A stretch of DNA of 64,000 bases from Akanthomyces muscarius. Its lineage: Eukaryota; Ascomycota; Sordariomycetes; Hypocreales; Cordycipitaceae. The stretch is taken from contig NC_079241.1 of assembly GCF_028009165.1 (NCBI RefSeq), forward strand, positions 5,270,001 through 5,334,000, given 5' to 3'. The notes under the pieces were generated by a model. The model had not been told where the DNA came from. It saw only the letters and a list, made by a program, of their open reading frames with translations, and ran no database searches. The first letter of the stretch is position 1, and each line of letters opens with the position of its first letter. The position numbers and the translations under genes are program-made. Shown piece after piece: positions 34,948 to 48,369 of this stretch.

Positions 34948-36822
34948 ATGCCGCCTGGAGATAGACCAAGGCAGCCGCCCTCTGTCGTTCGAACTGCCGC
35001 AAACCGTGCTGCCCCTCTCACCCCCAAGGTTGCATCCAAGGGTACTCCTGTTCTCGGTTCGCTCGCAAGGAGACCTCAAGGGACTGCGCCCACGCTTTCC
35101 AACGATGTGGCCTCTCCCGTCTCTGCCTTTCTTGCTACAAATGTGACTCCTCGAACTGGCCATAGGCAGACCCGTGTCGACAGCACTAGCAGCACGCCTA
35201 CCGGCACACCGAACCCGGATAACCGTGTCGATGGATGGGATCGTGATAGTCCGCGCCCAGGCGGCCTAGGTCTGATCGCGTCTCCAGATAGTGGCCTCAA
35301 GCCCTCCGACATGCCGGCCGATCTCAACGATGCCAACAAGTTCTTTTACGCCAGCGATGCAAAGAATGCACAGACTCCTGGCCAGCAGCGCCAACCACCA
35401 TCCACTATACAAAAGGGCCCTACCTTCTTCTACGCCAATGCCGCTCCCAGCAGCGGCGTGGATCGCTCTGCGACTAGCACACCACAGTCGGCGCCTTTGC
35501 TCTCTCCTTCCAACTTAAACGTCCAGGATCCTTTATCTACCAAGTTCTTCTATGCAAACGGCGCGCCTGAGCTAGAGCCCAAGTCAACCTTCTCCGGCTC
35601 TAATTCCAATTCTGCTTTGTCTTCGGGACCTCGTTTGCAACCTGGTGGCCGCCCTCCTTTGGGCTCCTCTGCAACTGTCGTTGGTGTCGTCCAACGTCCT
35701 ACATCACCTCTGAAGAGCAATCCAGCGCCTACACCAGTACTGAGCCCGATCCTAAGAACGGCCATGTCGCCCCCGTCACCGAACAGATCGCAAACGAGTC
35801 CGCCTTCGATGATATCTCAAAAGCCCGAAGGTCAGCGTGGAACGAGGCGAGTTAGTATTGACGCGCCACCAAAATCGTTCAGGCGCCAGTCTCGAGCTAC
35901 GGCCAGCCCCGGCCCAGAGCTGCAGATGCCTCCGAAATTGACTATATCACCCAATCCTTCCGATAGTGCATCACCACCGGCTAGCCCCGGACCGCTACAG
36001 GCGTCCATGACTATGGCTTCACTTTTGCATGCCGCAGAGGAGTTGCAAGGCTCTGATGAGGAAGGAGACGTGCTGTCGGAGCCGCAGAGCCCGAGCAAGT
36101 CTCACCTTTCCGACGGGGTGAGCGAGCTCGTCGCGAACGCTCGCAGAGAACGCAAGGTCCAGGATCTCGAAATCACAAACGCATCCCTCGAAGCAATCAA
36201 CAGAACGCTGGAGAGGCAACTTCGCAAACAGACAGCTGAGCTGCGCCGCTATCGTCGTCTTTCTCGTTCCGGTCGACTGTCCCTCACATCTGCGCCTAAC
36301 AGCCGCGTTGTATCAGAAGCCCTCACTGACCCGGCCGTTGAGCTTTCTGATCTTAGCGAAAACGAAGAGAGTGAAGAGGACGACGAAGGAGAAGCGGAAT
36401 TTGACGACTCCATGGAAGAGTCGGACGTTTCCATGGCTGAGACTACGTCCATGTCTGTCATTTCTATGGGCGCTGTGCGTCGCAAGCGTGATGAGAAACG
36501 TTTGCAGCTCGACCTCACAAAGCACCAGGAACTACTGATTGACAGCCAAAAGATGAACCAGAGCATCAAGCGTTGCCTGAGCTGGACAGAGGCGCTCATC
36601 AAAGAAGGGCAAAAGGCCCTCGAGTATCACGTTCGCGTCTCCGACGTGGAATTCGGCGGCCGTGTACTCGCTCCCGTCGACGAGGACGACTATGACCTGT
36701 CTTTTCAAGATACCGATGACCACGATTTGACTGTCAAGGAAACAGCGCCTGTGTCACCGCCCAGAGCGCAACCAGATCGCGACAGTGGCATCGAGCTGCC
36801 ACCAGACGAAGATGGCTCCTAA
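34948..36822 (+). CDS. Disordered coiled-coil protein with three FFYA repeats
   Basis: A single exon of 624 residues from the ATG at 34948 (context AATATGCCGCCTGG); I do not recognise a named family. About residues 1-370 are Pro/Ser/Thr-rich and probably disordered. Within them the short element K/T-FFYA-S/N recurs at about 132 (KFFYASDAK), 160 (TFFYANAAP) and 200 (KFFYANGAP). Around residues 385-440 a heptad-like helix (KVQDLEITNASLEAINRTLE, then RQLRKQTAELRRYRRLS) predicts a coiled coil. An acidic stretch (SENEESEEDDEGEAEFDDSM) precedes a second helical segment (RRKRDEKRLQLDLTKHQELL, SIKRCLSWTEALIKEGQ). The repeats look like short linear motifs for a partner protein, and SP/TP sites are frequent. 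Function unknown; possibly a cytoskeletal or cell-cycle scaffold, which is only inference. Confidence 0.75.
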   Translation: MPPGDRPRQPPSVVRTAANRAAPLTPKVASKGTPVLGSLARRPQGTAPTLSNDVASPVSAFLATNVTPRTGHRQTRVDSTSSTPTGTPNPDNRVDGWDRDSPRPGGLGLIASPDSGLKPSDMPADLNDANKFFYASDAKNAQTPGQQRQPPSTIQKGPTFFYANAAPSSGVDRSATSTPQSAPLLSPSNLNVQDPLSTKFFYANGAPELEPKSTFSGSNSNSALSSGPRLQPGGRPPLGSSATVVGVVQRPTSPLKSNPAPTPVLSPILRTAMSPPSPNRSQTSPPSMISQKPEGQRGTRRVSIDAPPKSFRRQSRATASPGPELQMPPKLTISPNPSDSASPPASPGPLQASMTMASLLHAAEELQGSDEEGDVLSEPQSPSKSHLSDGVSELVANARRERKVQDLEITNASLEAINRTLERQLRKQTAELRRYRRLSRSGRLSLTSAPNSRVVSEALTDPAVELSDLSENEESEEDDEGEAEFDDSMEESDVSMAETTSMSVISMGAVRRKRDEKRLQLDLTKHQELLIDSQKMNQSIKRCLSWTEALIKEGQKALEYHVRVSDVEFGGRVLAPVDEDDYDLSFQDTDDHDLTVKETAPVSPPRAQPDRDSGIELPPDEDGS

Positions 36823-37939
36823 CAATGACCATAACCCATCATATGACAATATTCTATACATAACCTCGCATGCATGACCTGGTAGTCAGGCATAGCGCCC
36901 ATCGCCACTCTGCTCTCCCTTCATATTTTCACTGCACGACGAGAACGGTGTTTTCTCGTGCCCACTTTGCCTCATCGCACCTCTCCACCACTTCCCGACA
37001 CTACCGACACTTTCTTTCGACGCCTTTGTTTTACTACACCACATACTCTTTCTCTACTGTGCGGGGAGAAAAATACTGGATGGGGACGCTTGCATGCGAG
37101 CATGGTGCGAACTTGTTTGACATCCATCGGGATGCTGGCTATGTGTTGCTGCTTTTATAACTGGCTGTTGCCTAATTGGCCGGGTCTGATTTTCTAAGAA
37201 TACTTTCTGTTTCCTTTGTTCTTTATTGCGGCTGGATGCATCTCATTTCTCTCTTGCTCATTGCACACTCTCATGCACCCTACCTTTTTATTTGTTCATC
37301 CATACACACCAGATACCCATTCCTCGTTAGCACGCGAGACACATACACATACACACACTTGGGAGGCGCAGCATTTCTGCTGACAGAAGGAGAATCATCT
37401 GCTTGGCTGTTCTTTTCTTGATTTGTAGTTGCTATCATTTCCCCGGCCACATCACTCTCATCCTTTGGTAGATGGAGCATTACGGCGATTTCGCACAGAT
37501 GGAGTGGCCAGGCTGCTCTTTAGACTACATACATGGACGAATATTGGAGAAATACCCAGTTGACCACTGCGTCTCAGTAAAACCTGTTGCGCTCTGATAA
37601 ACACAAACTACTACCCTATAACCAAAAGAAAACTAAAATGGCACGGAAATCCTTTTTCTGCAACCCTCTGTCGTAAAAAGGCTGCTGCGCAGCTAGCGCA
37701 AGTCTTCTCACGGCGGTCGTTGACTCGTTCTTCAACCGAGTCTGGCAGCCAAGGCCGAAGCTATCGGGCAAACCGCCTCCACAACCCCGCCGATTAAATA
37801 GTAAGGCATCTTACAGGCGCCACTACGCGGGAGATCTCGCACAACACAACGCAACCAATGCCAACATGTCATCATGCTGACCGCTGGGCGGCAAATTTTA
37901 TGTGCCTTTGATTTGCGTCATCGAACAAGTTGAATCAAC
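36823..37939. other. Intergenic stretch, no gene recognised
   Basis: About 1.1 kb, pyrimidine-rich in its first half (36900-37450), with no recognisable gene. Expected to hold the 3' UTR of the FFYA gene and the promoter of the Zn2Cys6 gene. Confidence 0.5.
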
Positions 37940-39887
37940 ATGGAAATCTCAGAACGCATTGTGCCCCCCAATAAGACGCCTCGCAGCATCGATAGTCCGG
38001 CATCTGACACTGGCGTGTCGCCGACACGGCCTGTTGGGCGGAGGACGAAGAGATGGGCACCGAGAGCCACCACGGGGTGTCTGACTTGTCGGTGAGTTCT
38101 CTTTGCTTGCAGTTTGGACGTAACATCTGGCCCTGTGCCACGGTGACAGTTCTCATCCCATCGTATCCCTTCTGCACTGCCTGTCAGTGCCGCAACGCTT
38201 CAGCACACGCGCTTACGCTCATGGCTACCCATGCAGGCTGAGGCATGTCAAATGCGATGAATTCAGGCCGGAGTGCGGACGCTGTCTAAAGCGAGGGGTC
38301 AAGTGCCATTTCGACCGGAACCCGGCCGTGGTGCAGGTGGCCCTCGACTCACCGAGTAGCCGAGACGCAAACTCGTTTATTATGCCAATACCGGTGGCAT
38401 TGGGAGGACTCACGCCTTTACAATATGATTGGATCGCATCCTGCCGAATATGTGAGCTCTATTCCACCCGTAGATACCGACATATATAGCGTTAAGTCTC
38501 GCAGACATTTAGCAAATGGTGACACTGACACCATTTCCTAGTTGGGATCATTTTGAGTGCCTTTCCCGTTGACCCATTATTCCCGGCTGAGGACCTGGAA
38601 GCCAAGCGAAAAGCACTTTGGGTGCCTGATCATACCATGGAAAGCCGCATACGATTCGTCTTGGGACACTACTTCACGCAGCAGAGGCGCTCTAGCCCGC
38701 CACCGACTCGAGATGGCTGGCTGGGTGATCTGGCGAGTGTTCAGCGCAAATTTAGCCACTATACCGGCCAAGTCTTGGCTAAACTCGGTACTGACATTGG
38801 GGATCCTGGAAAATACCTCGAAAAGCAAGTTCTCTCTCGAGTCTCGCTGCTCATAGCCACTGATGTAAGCTGCTGAAACCCGCTTGCCCGCTGCTACAAC
38901 ACCATCCGTCTCCCGCTGCCCCTGCTCGATTGCACCAGCCATCTCTTGACCACTTGGCCCAGTCTCCTGGCTCATGTTAACCGTGTAGACAGATCTCAGT
39001 GAGCACTCCCACCCTGCGCCATCATTTACGGGGGTTCATCGCCGGGGTAAAGGCGACAGGTGGAATTCGGGTGGCGTTGGACAACCACGAAATCCACCGA
39101 AACTCGGTGTTCTTGGTCATGATGTAAGTCGCAGCTTCTTCCCCTTCGTTTACAGTAGTGAAGTGCTTCTGGCGAGAGCATTCGCATAACTGACGCGTCT
39201 CGTCATACTAGGTCCATGATCATCACGAACACGACATCCCCATCTTTTGACCAGATGGGCGAGGAAGCCTTTTTTACTAATGAAGATGTATACGCGTACT
39301 GCGCAGATGAGCTCATGGAGACTTTCCCCTGCCCGACACAGCTCTTCCTTTGCATTCGAGACATCAACCGCGCACGACGAGAGATAGCAGGCGGACAGTA
39401 CAGCACCGGCATTGTACGAGAGATGATGCAGGCAATTTTCCGCATCATTGCGAGCTTTGAGCCGCAGACGTGGAGGGAGAGGTATGTGCTACCGGAGCCA
39501 GAGGTTCGCTTTCAACTGGCGGCAATGTACAAAGCCGCCACAATGCTCTACGGCATGATGACGCTGGCAGCATACGCGGGTGTGCCGTTTGATGCCTCCC
39601 ATCGCATTGCGTCGACCGAAGGCATCGTGGACCTCGCGCTGGCCTTGTCGCAACCGCTGGGAGACCACCTCGCGTTGGCTTGGCCATTGATGGTGGCGGG
39701 GGCGTCGCTCGGCGGCGCTCCTCCTGGCAGGCAGGCCGTCGTAGACCGTCTGCTGCTCTCCATCAGCCAAGGTGTATACGCCTCCAATGGTGTATTTTTT
39801 GCCCTCGAACGCTTGCGGGTGTTTTGGAAATCTGGGAAGACAGAGTGGGATGAGTGTTTCAGCACCTGGCAGGCCGCGATACCGTGA
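37940..39887 (+). CDS. Zn2Cys6 transcription factor
   Basis: Five exons, 37940-38091, 38237-38469, 38542-38864, 38993-39123 and 39212-39887, give 504 residues; all four junctions keep frame, which supports the model. The binuclear zinc cluster is completed only by splicing exon 1 to exon 2: CLTCRLRHVKCDEFRPECGR followed by CLKRGVKC, spacing C-x2-C-x6-C-x6-C-x2-C-x6-C, with basic residues before it (RRTKRWAPRATTG). Residues after about 90 are a fungal-specific regulatory region with aromatic/hydrophobic helices (for example TFPCPTQLFLCIRDINRARR, MYKAATMLYGMMTLAAYAG). The layout is that of the Fungal_trans_2-type C6 regulators. It is a nuclear sequence-specific regulator with unknown targets; no metabolic cluster adjoins it. 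Confidence 0.85.
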
Positions 39888-40214
39888 AGAAGAGCATTTG
39901 CTGCTCAGCACTTGCAATAAAAAGCTAATTATGTATTGGAGAGAGAGGAGGTGGCGAGAAACAGCCCTCCCTGCGCCGTCGTCCATGTTCTATCTAAAAT
40001 ATCCACATCGTCTATAACACAACACCAAAAAAACATATTATGCCACAAGGGAAAAGAAGGGTTCGTAAGCCGTGACCTTTCCTAATGCAATTCGTCACTC
40101 TCCTAGCGCCCTCCTTTCATAGGACATCTTTCCATTTCATACATTCGCTTTCGGGGAATATAAAACAAATAATGATAGTCAACCGCTCGACACCTGTCCC
40201 TTCTAAAATTCGAT
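39888..40214. other. Convergent 3' intergenic region
   Basis: This 327-bp stretch separates the convergent stops of the Zn2Cys6 and J-protein genes and presumably holds both 3' UTRs. Nothing else is seen. Confidence 0.5.
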
Positions 40215-41956
40215 TTATGCCTTGGGGACGTTGGGAACGTCCTCAGCAGCAGCTGCTGCGGGGGACTTTTCCTTGGTCTTCTTGTCCTTCTTGTGCTTGT
40301 GTTCGTCTTCCTTCTTCTTGGCGGCCTCGTGGACGAGCTGTTCGAAGACGAGGTAGTCGCCTTCTTCCTCGGGGGAACGTTGAGCCTAAGACACCAAAAA
40401 AGTTAGCAATCAAGTCAAGTGTTAGTAGAAACATTTTTTTTTTTCGCTTACCCTGTTGAAGATGTCGCCGATGAGAACCAAGGCTTGCGCACGCTCCAGG
40501 CGTTTGGACAGGGGAACCTTCTTATCGTTCAGGAGACTATCGCAGACCTCGCGGAGGACGCTCTGAATCTCCCACTTGCTGCCGCGCCAGGCGGCGGCGA
40601 GAATCTTGCCGGTCACGCGGCGCTCGTACTCGCTGCGCTTCTCGTCCGTCCAGTCCTCGCCGCCCTTTTCCTCCATGCGGGCCATGTCCTCCATGGTCTG
40701 CTGGGCATCGATGGCGCTGCTGATGGTGTTCCACGTCTCCTTGACCAGCGTGCCCTTGTCACGGAGGCGGCTGAAGAAGCCGCCGAAGCCGAGGAATTTT
40801 TGGCTGCGCAGCAGGCCCGAGGCCTTGGCGACGTACGTCTGGCCGATGGCGTGCAGGATGTCAATGCCAAACGACTCCATCTTGAGGTTCTCCACCTCGA
40901 GGCGCATCTTTTCCTGGAAGGCCTTGGTCACGTCGTCGCCCTTGTCCGTCTCGGTCCACACGCTCACGCGGTCCTGCAGCTTCTGCACCAGGTTGTCGAC
41001 ACGCTCCTGACGGACGCGCGCGCGCTCCTTTTCAAAGGCGGCCAGCTGCTCGCGCTGCTCCTTGGACAGGCCCGACTTCTTCTTATCCTTCTTGGCATCC
41101 TCAGCGGCGAGCGAAGCCGCCGCGTCGCTGTCATCGTGCGCCTTGTCGGCCAGCGCGGGGCGTAGCGGGATTTGTGTGCGGTTGTGGGAGCCGGTCGAGG
41201 GAGCCGGTGATGTGGCTTGAGAGCGAGGAGGAGGGGTTGCATTGGGGACTGCACCAGGGGCAGCGGCCGCAGGAGTTTTTTCTTCATCAACAACGATAGT
41301 AGGGGGAGGTACGGCGGCGGCAGCAGCAGTAGTAGCGGGAGCGGCGCCTGGTGTTTGCTCCTTCATAGACTCCTTCATAGACTCCTTCATAGCTTCCTCA
41401 GTGCCGGGAAAGTCGGCCTCGTCCTTACCGGTACCCTCGGCTGCGGCCGCGGCCTGCTCCGCTTCGGCCGCTTCGGCCGCAGCTTGCTCCTCTTGCATAG
41501 TAATGTCCATGGTGGCGGTGAGGTCTTTCATCAGGCTGATCTCACCGATCCAGTCGACAAAGGCCTCGCCGCCGAAAATGGACGAGAAAAACTCGGCCGG
41601 GTCGGCAAAGCCTTCTTGCGGCTTCGCATGGTCCTTGCCAAACTTGTCATAGGCGGCGCGGAGGTCCTTGTCGGACAGGACCTGGTAGGCTTCGCCGATG
41701 GCCTGGAACTTTTCGTGAGCGGTAGGATCGTTGGGGTTCTTGTCTGGTGCGGGTGCGGGTTAGCTACTGTGGCCGGTGTACCGGGCGAGACGCGACGGCG
41801 GGCACGCTGCGCTTTGTGCAATTTTTTTTTTTGAAAAGATTTGGGTATACCTGGGTGGTGGATGATAGCCATCTTGCGATAGGCCTTTTTGATCTCGATC
41901 CCGGTCGCGGTGGGCTGGACGCCGAGCGCATCGTAGTAGACCGTGTCGACAACCAT
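40215..41956 (-). CDS. Class III J-domain protein with DnaJ-X region (Caj1/Djp1 type)
   Basis: Three exons on the minus strand, 41956-41851, 41743-40452 and 40385-40215, give 522 residues. Class III J proteins stimulate Hsp70 ATPase; yeast Djp1 and Caj1 work in peroxisomal/ER-surface protein delivery and at the plasma membrane. The J domain starts [19 protein letters not shown], and the catalytic HPD is created by splicing (HHP, then D of DKNPNDP). It continues [16 protein letters not shown]. An [20 protein letters not shown] segment and an Ala/Glu/Pro-rich linker follow. The X domain (about residues 255-460) contains [18 protein letters not shown] and [18 protein letters not shown] Lys/Glu-rich C-terminal tail follows. 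I prefer the start at 41956 over an in-frame start seven codons upstream because family members begin MVVDT. Confidence 0.88.
41365..41400. repeat. 12-bp tandem repeat in the J-protein gene
   Basis: Three head-to-tail copies of a 12-bp unit (ACTCCTTCATAG on the plus strand, the outermost copy degenerate) encode the MKES repeat in the acidic linker. In-frame length change would be tolerated. Confidence 0.75.
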
Positions 41957-42865
41957 TGTTGCGTGTTCGGGAGGCACGGCGAGCTATGTGTATGGAAAAA
42001 CGAGAATACGGAATACGAGGAGAATCGAAAACGCAGTACTGGTATGACGGCGCCCGCGGCAAGCAGTTGTGGCGGGAGATGGAGAGCCGAAGGTGTAATG
42101 GTGCCTGGTCGGGAAATTTTATCTTTAGGATGACCGACACCGACTGCTACGTAATGGAGGGGCTGTGTTGTCAGGCCAAGCTGGCCGTCACTGTGGCGGG
42201 AACACGCACGTGAATTATGGCGGTGCACGTTTACACGTCCTTTAAAAGCTTGCTGATAGTGGCTGATGAAAACCGGTAACTAGGTAGCTTGCTAGGCGTT
42301 AATGCACGCGGAAATGCATCCGATATTCTAGGTACCATGTCCGTGGCCCTCCGTCTCGTGGCCTTGGTAGGCAGGTATCGAACGCGCCAACTACTGGATG
42401 ATTCCATACCTACGGACTCGGTAAATTTATATAAACCGGCCTTGAACTCACTGCTGACCGCGTCTATCGCGATCCATTCTCTGCAGCCCAAAGCATCTCT
42501 TTCCCCTGGGCCTCTTGTGATCCGTCCCGCTAGCGTACTCGTTCTCGGACCTGGCAATTACCTGGCAGAGCTGGACGGCTGGCGACCTGCAGCACTAAAA
42601 TTGCACCCCTCCTTGGCTCTGCTCCACTACAAATTAGCCCCTAGTTTTTTCTGCACTTCGTTTTTCATCTCGACTTGTTCTCCAGCTTTCATCCTGCTCG
42701 CAATCCTGAGGCCTATTTATCTCACTCAAGGCCCGCCCATTCCAGGCTTGCTCTCCTTGCATCTAGAACATTGAGTCATTCACTTGATTCTGTCGATTCG
42801 TCCCCAATCGCAGTGTTCTGCTTTTATAACCCCCCCTTGGGAAAATCAACATTCTAGCCGTCACA
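41957..42865. promoter_or_regulatory. Divergent promoter region, J protein / ERG9
   Basis: This 909-bp stretch separates the two divergent starts. TATATAAA at 42428-42435 is the clearest TATA-like element, oriented toward ERG9 but about 430 bp from its ATG, so a long leader or another start would be needed. The last 200 bp are CT-rich. No gene recognised. Confidence 0.45.
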
Positions 42866-44437
42866 ATGGGTGCGATCTACTATCTCATGCATCCTAACCA
42901 GCTGCGTTCCATTATCCAATGGTACGTTCACTAGGCTATTCTATTGAGCAAATCGCTGACGTCTTTTAGGAAGCTCTGGCATGACCCCGTTCACAGGCGC
43001 GACACCAGCAAGGAGTCCGCCAACCTCAAGGAGTGCTTCCGCTATCTCAACATGACAAGCCGCAGTTTCGCCATGGTCATTCAGGAGCTGAACCCCGAGC
43101 TCCTCGTGCCTGTCGCCCTCTTCTATCTCGTTCTCCGAGGCTTGGATACAATCGAAGATGACATGGCGATTCCTCTCGACAAAAAGACCCCCATGCTGCG
43201 CAACTTCCACGAGACCATGGAAATTGACGGCTGGCAGTTCCACGGGAGCAAAGAGAAAGACGCCGAGCTGCTCGAACACTTTGACGTCGTCATTACCGAG
43301 CTGAAACAGCTCAAGCCCCAATACTACGAAATTATCAAGGACCTTACTCTCAAGATGGGCAACGGCATGGCAGACTACGCCGCCGACACCGACAAGATCG
43401 AGAACGGTCTGCAAACGGTTGAGGACTACGAGCTTTACTGCCACTATGTCGCTGGCCTTGTCGGCGAGGGTCTGACCAGACTATTTGTCACCTCCGAATT
43501 GGCCAACCCTAAGCTCGCTGAGCGACCCTCCTTGACAGAGTCCATGGGCCAGTTCCTGCAAAAGACCAACATCATCCGTGATATCCACGAGGACTGGGTT
43601 GATGCCCGTCGCTGGTACCCCAAGGAGATCTGGAGCAAGCACGTTGACAAGTGGGAGGACCTCTTTGAGCTTTCCAAGCGCGAGCAAGCCCTCAACTGCA
43701 TTTCCGAAATGGTGCTCGACGCCCTCAAGCACGCCGAGGAGTGCCTCTTCTACATGGCCGGCATGCGTGACCAGAGCTGCTTCAACTTTGTCGCGATTCC
43801 CCAGACCATGGCCATTGCCACCCTCGAGCTCATCTTCCGCAACCCCGCCATCCTCGAGCGCAACGTCAAGATCACCAAGGGCGATGCCTGCCAGATCATG
43901 CTCGAGTCGACACAAAATCTCTTCACAGTGTGCGAAGTCTTTCGCAGATATGTGCGCCGCATTCATAAGAAGAACGATCCTCGCGACCCCAACTTCCTGG
44001 CCATCAGCGCCCGCTGCGCCAAGGTATGTTCACAGCAATTCCTAACCAATTCCTTTTTGTCGTTGGTCGATCCGTGTACTGACATTATCGCAGATTGAGC
44101 AGTTTATCGAGACGCTGTACCCCAAGCAGGACCCAGCCAAGCTGAACGCTACGAACAAGAAGAGACAAATGGACGAGCCCACTGCGGACCCCGGCGAGGG
44201 CTTCGTCCTGTGGATGGTTGTCCTCCTGTCGCTTGGCTTCATGGCTCTCGTCATGGTAAGTTCTACTGCGTATTTAACGTCACATCAATGGCTGACAGAA
44301 ATATCAAGGTCGGTATTGCCTGGTTCTTTGGTGCCGACTTTTCCTCGACATTCTCCGACGTGAAGAAGCTGTGGACCAGTCTCGACGCCCCCAAACCTCC
44401 CCAACCTCTCGCCGGTGCTGGTCGCGACGAGTTGTAG
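42866..44437 (+). CDS. ERG9: Squalene synthase
   Basis: Four exons, 42866-42921, 42970-44023, 44094-44255 and 44309-44437, give 466 residues, as expected for fungal Erg9. It condenses two farnesyl diphosphates to presqualene diphosphate and reduces it to squalene with NADPH, the first committed step of ergosterol synthesis, at the ER membrane. The first Asp-rich motif, [11 protein letters not shown], places D78-D83 to hold Mg-diphosphate; the second, [20 protein letters not shown], has D223 and D227. Other conserved blocks are [17 protein letters not shown] and [19 protein letters not shown]-terminal helix ([20 protein letters not shown]), interrupted by the last intron, anchors it to the ER. 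For the last intron I used the second AG (44308), since only that keeps the helix and the frame. Confidence 0.95.
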
Positions 44438-45152
44438 GACATTTGTACACTACACGCGTTGCGAATTTGTTTCTTCTTCAACCCCCCATTATATCGGCCG
44501 TTCGAGACGTCATTATATACGCATCACATATCATGCGAGTTGTTTCTGTGGCTGCGGACTAGTGCTGCAGCGGGCCACCCTTTTTTTTAACGAGACTAAT
44601 CATACTACTAATGCCATTCTTATACCCTGTCCCTGGGCTGCGCTACTTTCGTGAGTATTCTTTTAGTGATATGTTTAAATTTGTTAGCACGGATGTCAAA
44701 TTGCAATTCAGTCCTTTCATGACTGTGGTTGTGCCGAAGAAGTGCTTATATCAACCTTGCTCTTAGCCTGCTCTTACGGGCGGGCACGACTTGGCGTTGC
44801 TCTTGGTTCATTTATTCAAGGCGGCTCTGTGTCGAAAAGCAGACAGATATATATCTTCATGTTGTAAGCTATAGTTTTTTTTCTTCATAAGCTTTTTGTT
44901 TCTTATTCAAGATGCGCGACTCTTCAATTGTTCAATTTTTATTGGTCCTTTGATGCATTCTCATTGATTTGCCTGTAAAACGCGATTATATAACTGGGAC
45001 GACGCGTTTGCGTGGCAGTATTTACATGTCTGAAGCGAATAAGTAACAAAAAGATGTACAAAAGGATGGAAACGGCAATTCCCGAGAGAGATCGGCTCTG
45101 CTAGCACTCGCTGTGACCCTGGAAACCGCCTACTTCTTTCTTTGCCTCCTCT
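44438..45152. other. Convergent 3' intergenic region, ERG9 / subtilase
   Basis: About 0.7 kb, T-rich, between convergent stop codons. Expected to contain both 3' UTRs; no gene or repeat recognised. Confidence 0.5.
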
Positions 45153-46586
<1,434 letters not shown>

Positions 46587-47330
46587 GATGAAGCAGATGC
46601 TGAATAAAGTAGCGTAGTCGGGTTGGGGGAGTCTCGGATGAAGAAATTGTTGCCGTATAAGAAGAATCACAAAGAGCTTGTGCGCGAAGGTAAATGAAAT
46701 AAGACAGCCTCGTAAAAGAATGAAGAAAGATGAATGAAAGAAAGACCAAGAATAGATTGAAGAGTTGTTGGCCCAGCCAAACACAACAGAGTAAAATGAA
46801 AGAGAGGCCTGCCAAAGACTCTACAGAGGACAAAGGACAAAGAAGACGCGGCAAGAAGAGCGAGGCTGCATGAGGGTAGGCGGATTAGAAATAGAGAAGA
46901 AAACGGGAATAGCTGTAAAATGCCAAGGCCTGCACGCCCAAAGCAGAAGCAATGGTCGCAGGGGGCACGCGGACATCTGAAGTTGTGAAGCACGACTCCG
47001 TCTACTGGAAACAGCCTTGGGTGTCTTTCTGGGGGTCGAAGCAGAGTGAGACTGGTATTGGCGTGCAGTGGGCCGGTCAAGGGGCCAGACAAAGCCGGAT
47101 GGGCGCCTCTGCACAAAGGGGAAAAGGGAATTATCGTACGCATGCTGGCTAATAATAACAAAGCACCAGGGTAGTCCAAAACCTGCGCCCGACGCACAGA
47201 GAGCCATTGCTAGCCAACTAGCCAAAGCATTAGCCGCTGGGCGGCGGGTGGGTGTTGTTCAGTGGTGCGACGTCCCCGACCTGTAAGTGTGTGGCTTTCG
47301 TGTCGGAGTGTCGTCGTTAGTTCGATGGCG

Positions 47331-47344
47331 CCCCCCCCCCCCCC
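47331..47344 (+). repeat. C14 homopolymer
   Basis: Fourteen consecutive C residues in the subtilase upstream region, about 750 bp from its start codon. Length may be uncertain in the assembly. Confidence 0.85.
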
Positions 47345-48322
47345 GAATCCTTGTCCACTGGGCGATGGGGGGCTACCAAGCTGCAGGGCCGGGAGATGGA
47401 GCTAGCCAATAAACAGCAACAGCAATTGGTCAGAGGACGATGCGGGCCACCTGTCAGAGGCTACGGGACGGAGGGTTTCGCATACAGGACGCGGATGCCC
47501 ATCTCAAACGACTTGGCATCCAGGGGTGGTTCAGCAAGAGGGGTTCCTACCGACAGATTGTCGGAGCCGGATGGCAGCCAAGATTCATTGCTGGTGGCAT
47601 TTGCATTAATTCGTATTACCCGGGGATACTCCCACACCCCGTAGTGCGGTGCACGCTTGGCGCCCGCCTGGGAGGTCGCACAAGTGATTGGCTGTGACGG
47701 AGCACGCTGTGCCTTGCTGGACCCCAGCGTGTTTGGGCGCCTACGTATTACTGATGGAATGATTGGCTGTCGACAAAGTGCAGGCTACTGGTCCTGTTGA
47801 TGGAATCGAAATTGCAGGTGAGTGGAAGTGCATTGTGAAGGAAGAGATTTGATATATCAAAGCACTTTGGGAAGATGTGAAAAAGGTCAAACGCTGGCTG
47901 GCCTGGCAGGCGGCAGCCGTCCCAGGTGGTCGTACTGTGTCGCTAGCACGGCCTACACTGGGCTGCTCAACTGGCCGGTTCAGAGTCCGAAATAGCATTG
48001 AAAGCCAAATGCCATTCACCTGTGCTTACGAGGTATGCATGTTTCTGCCAGTGCGATTTAGGGTTTCTGTTTGATAAAACAGCGCATGGATTTAGAGATC
48101 AGTAGACCTGTGGTGCAGCGAGCCTTGCTCGTATAGCCTGATGGTATTCAACATGTGCCAGCAACAAGACTGCTTCATGCAGTTGCCGAGATTTTGTCAG
48201 CAGAGACAACGCTGGAGGATCAGCAGGGATGTCTGGTTCATGCTATACTGTACTGATAGTTGAGATGAAAACAACTAGCCAGCTGTGACTGTAACTCTCT
48301 AGTGTCTCGAGTTTATGGGGGC

Positions 48323-48369
48323 CGTTGGCCGATTCCTCACCAACGCCCACCTCAACGGCCAACGCCCAC
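48323..48369. repeat. GC-rich inverted and direct repeat cluster
   Basis: CGTTGGCCG (48323-48331) pairs with CGGCCAACG (48356-48364), and CCAACGCCCAC occurs at 48340-48350 and again at 48359-48369. A T8 run follows closely. The structure resembles a transposon terminus carrying sub-repeats, but I found no convincing partner end. Confidence 0.5.

Noticed and set aside
40419..41165. 248-codon plus-strand open frame inside the J-protein gene
   Set aside because: Leu/Ala-rich shadow of the heptad-like X-domain region on the other strand; the sense protein is clearly recognised.
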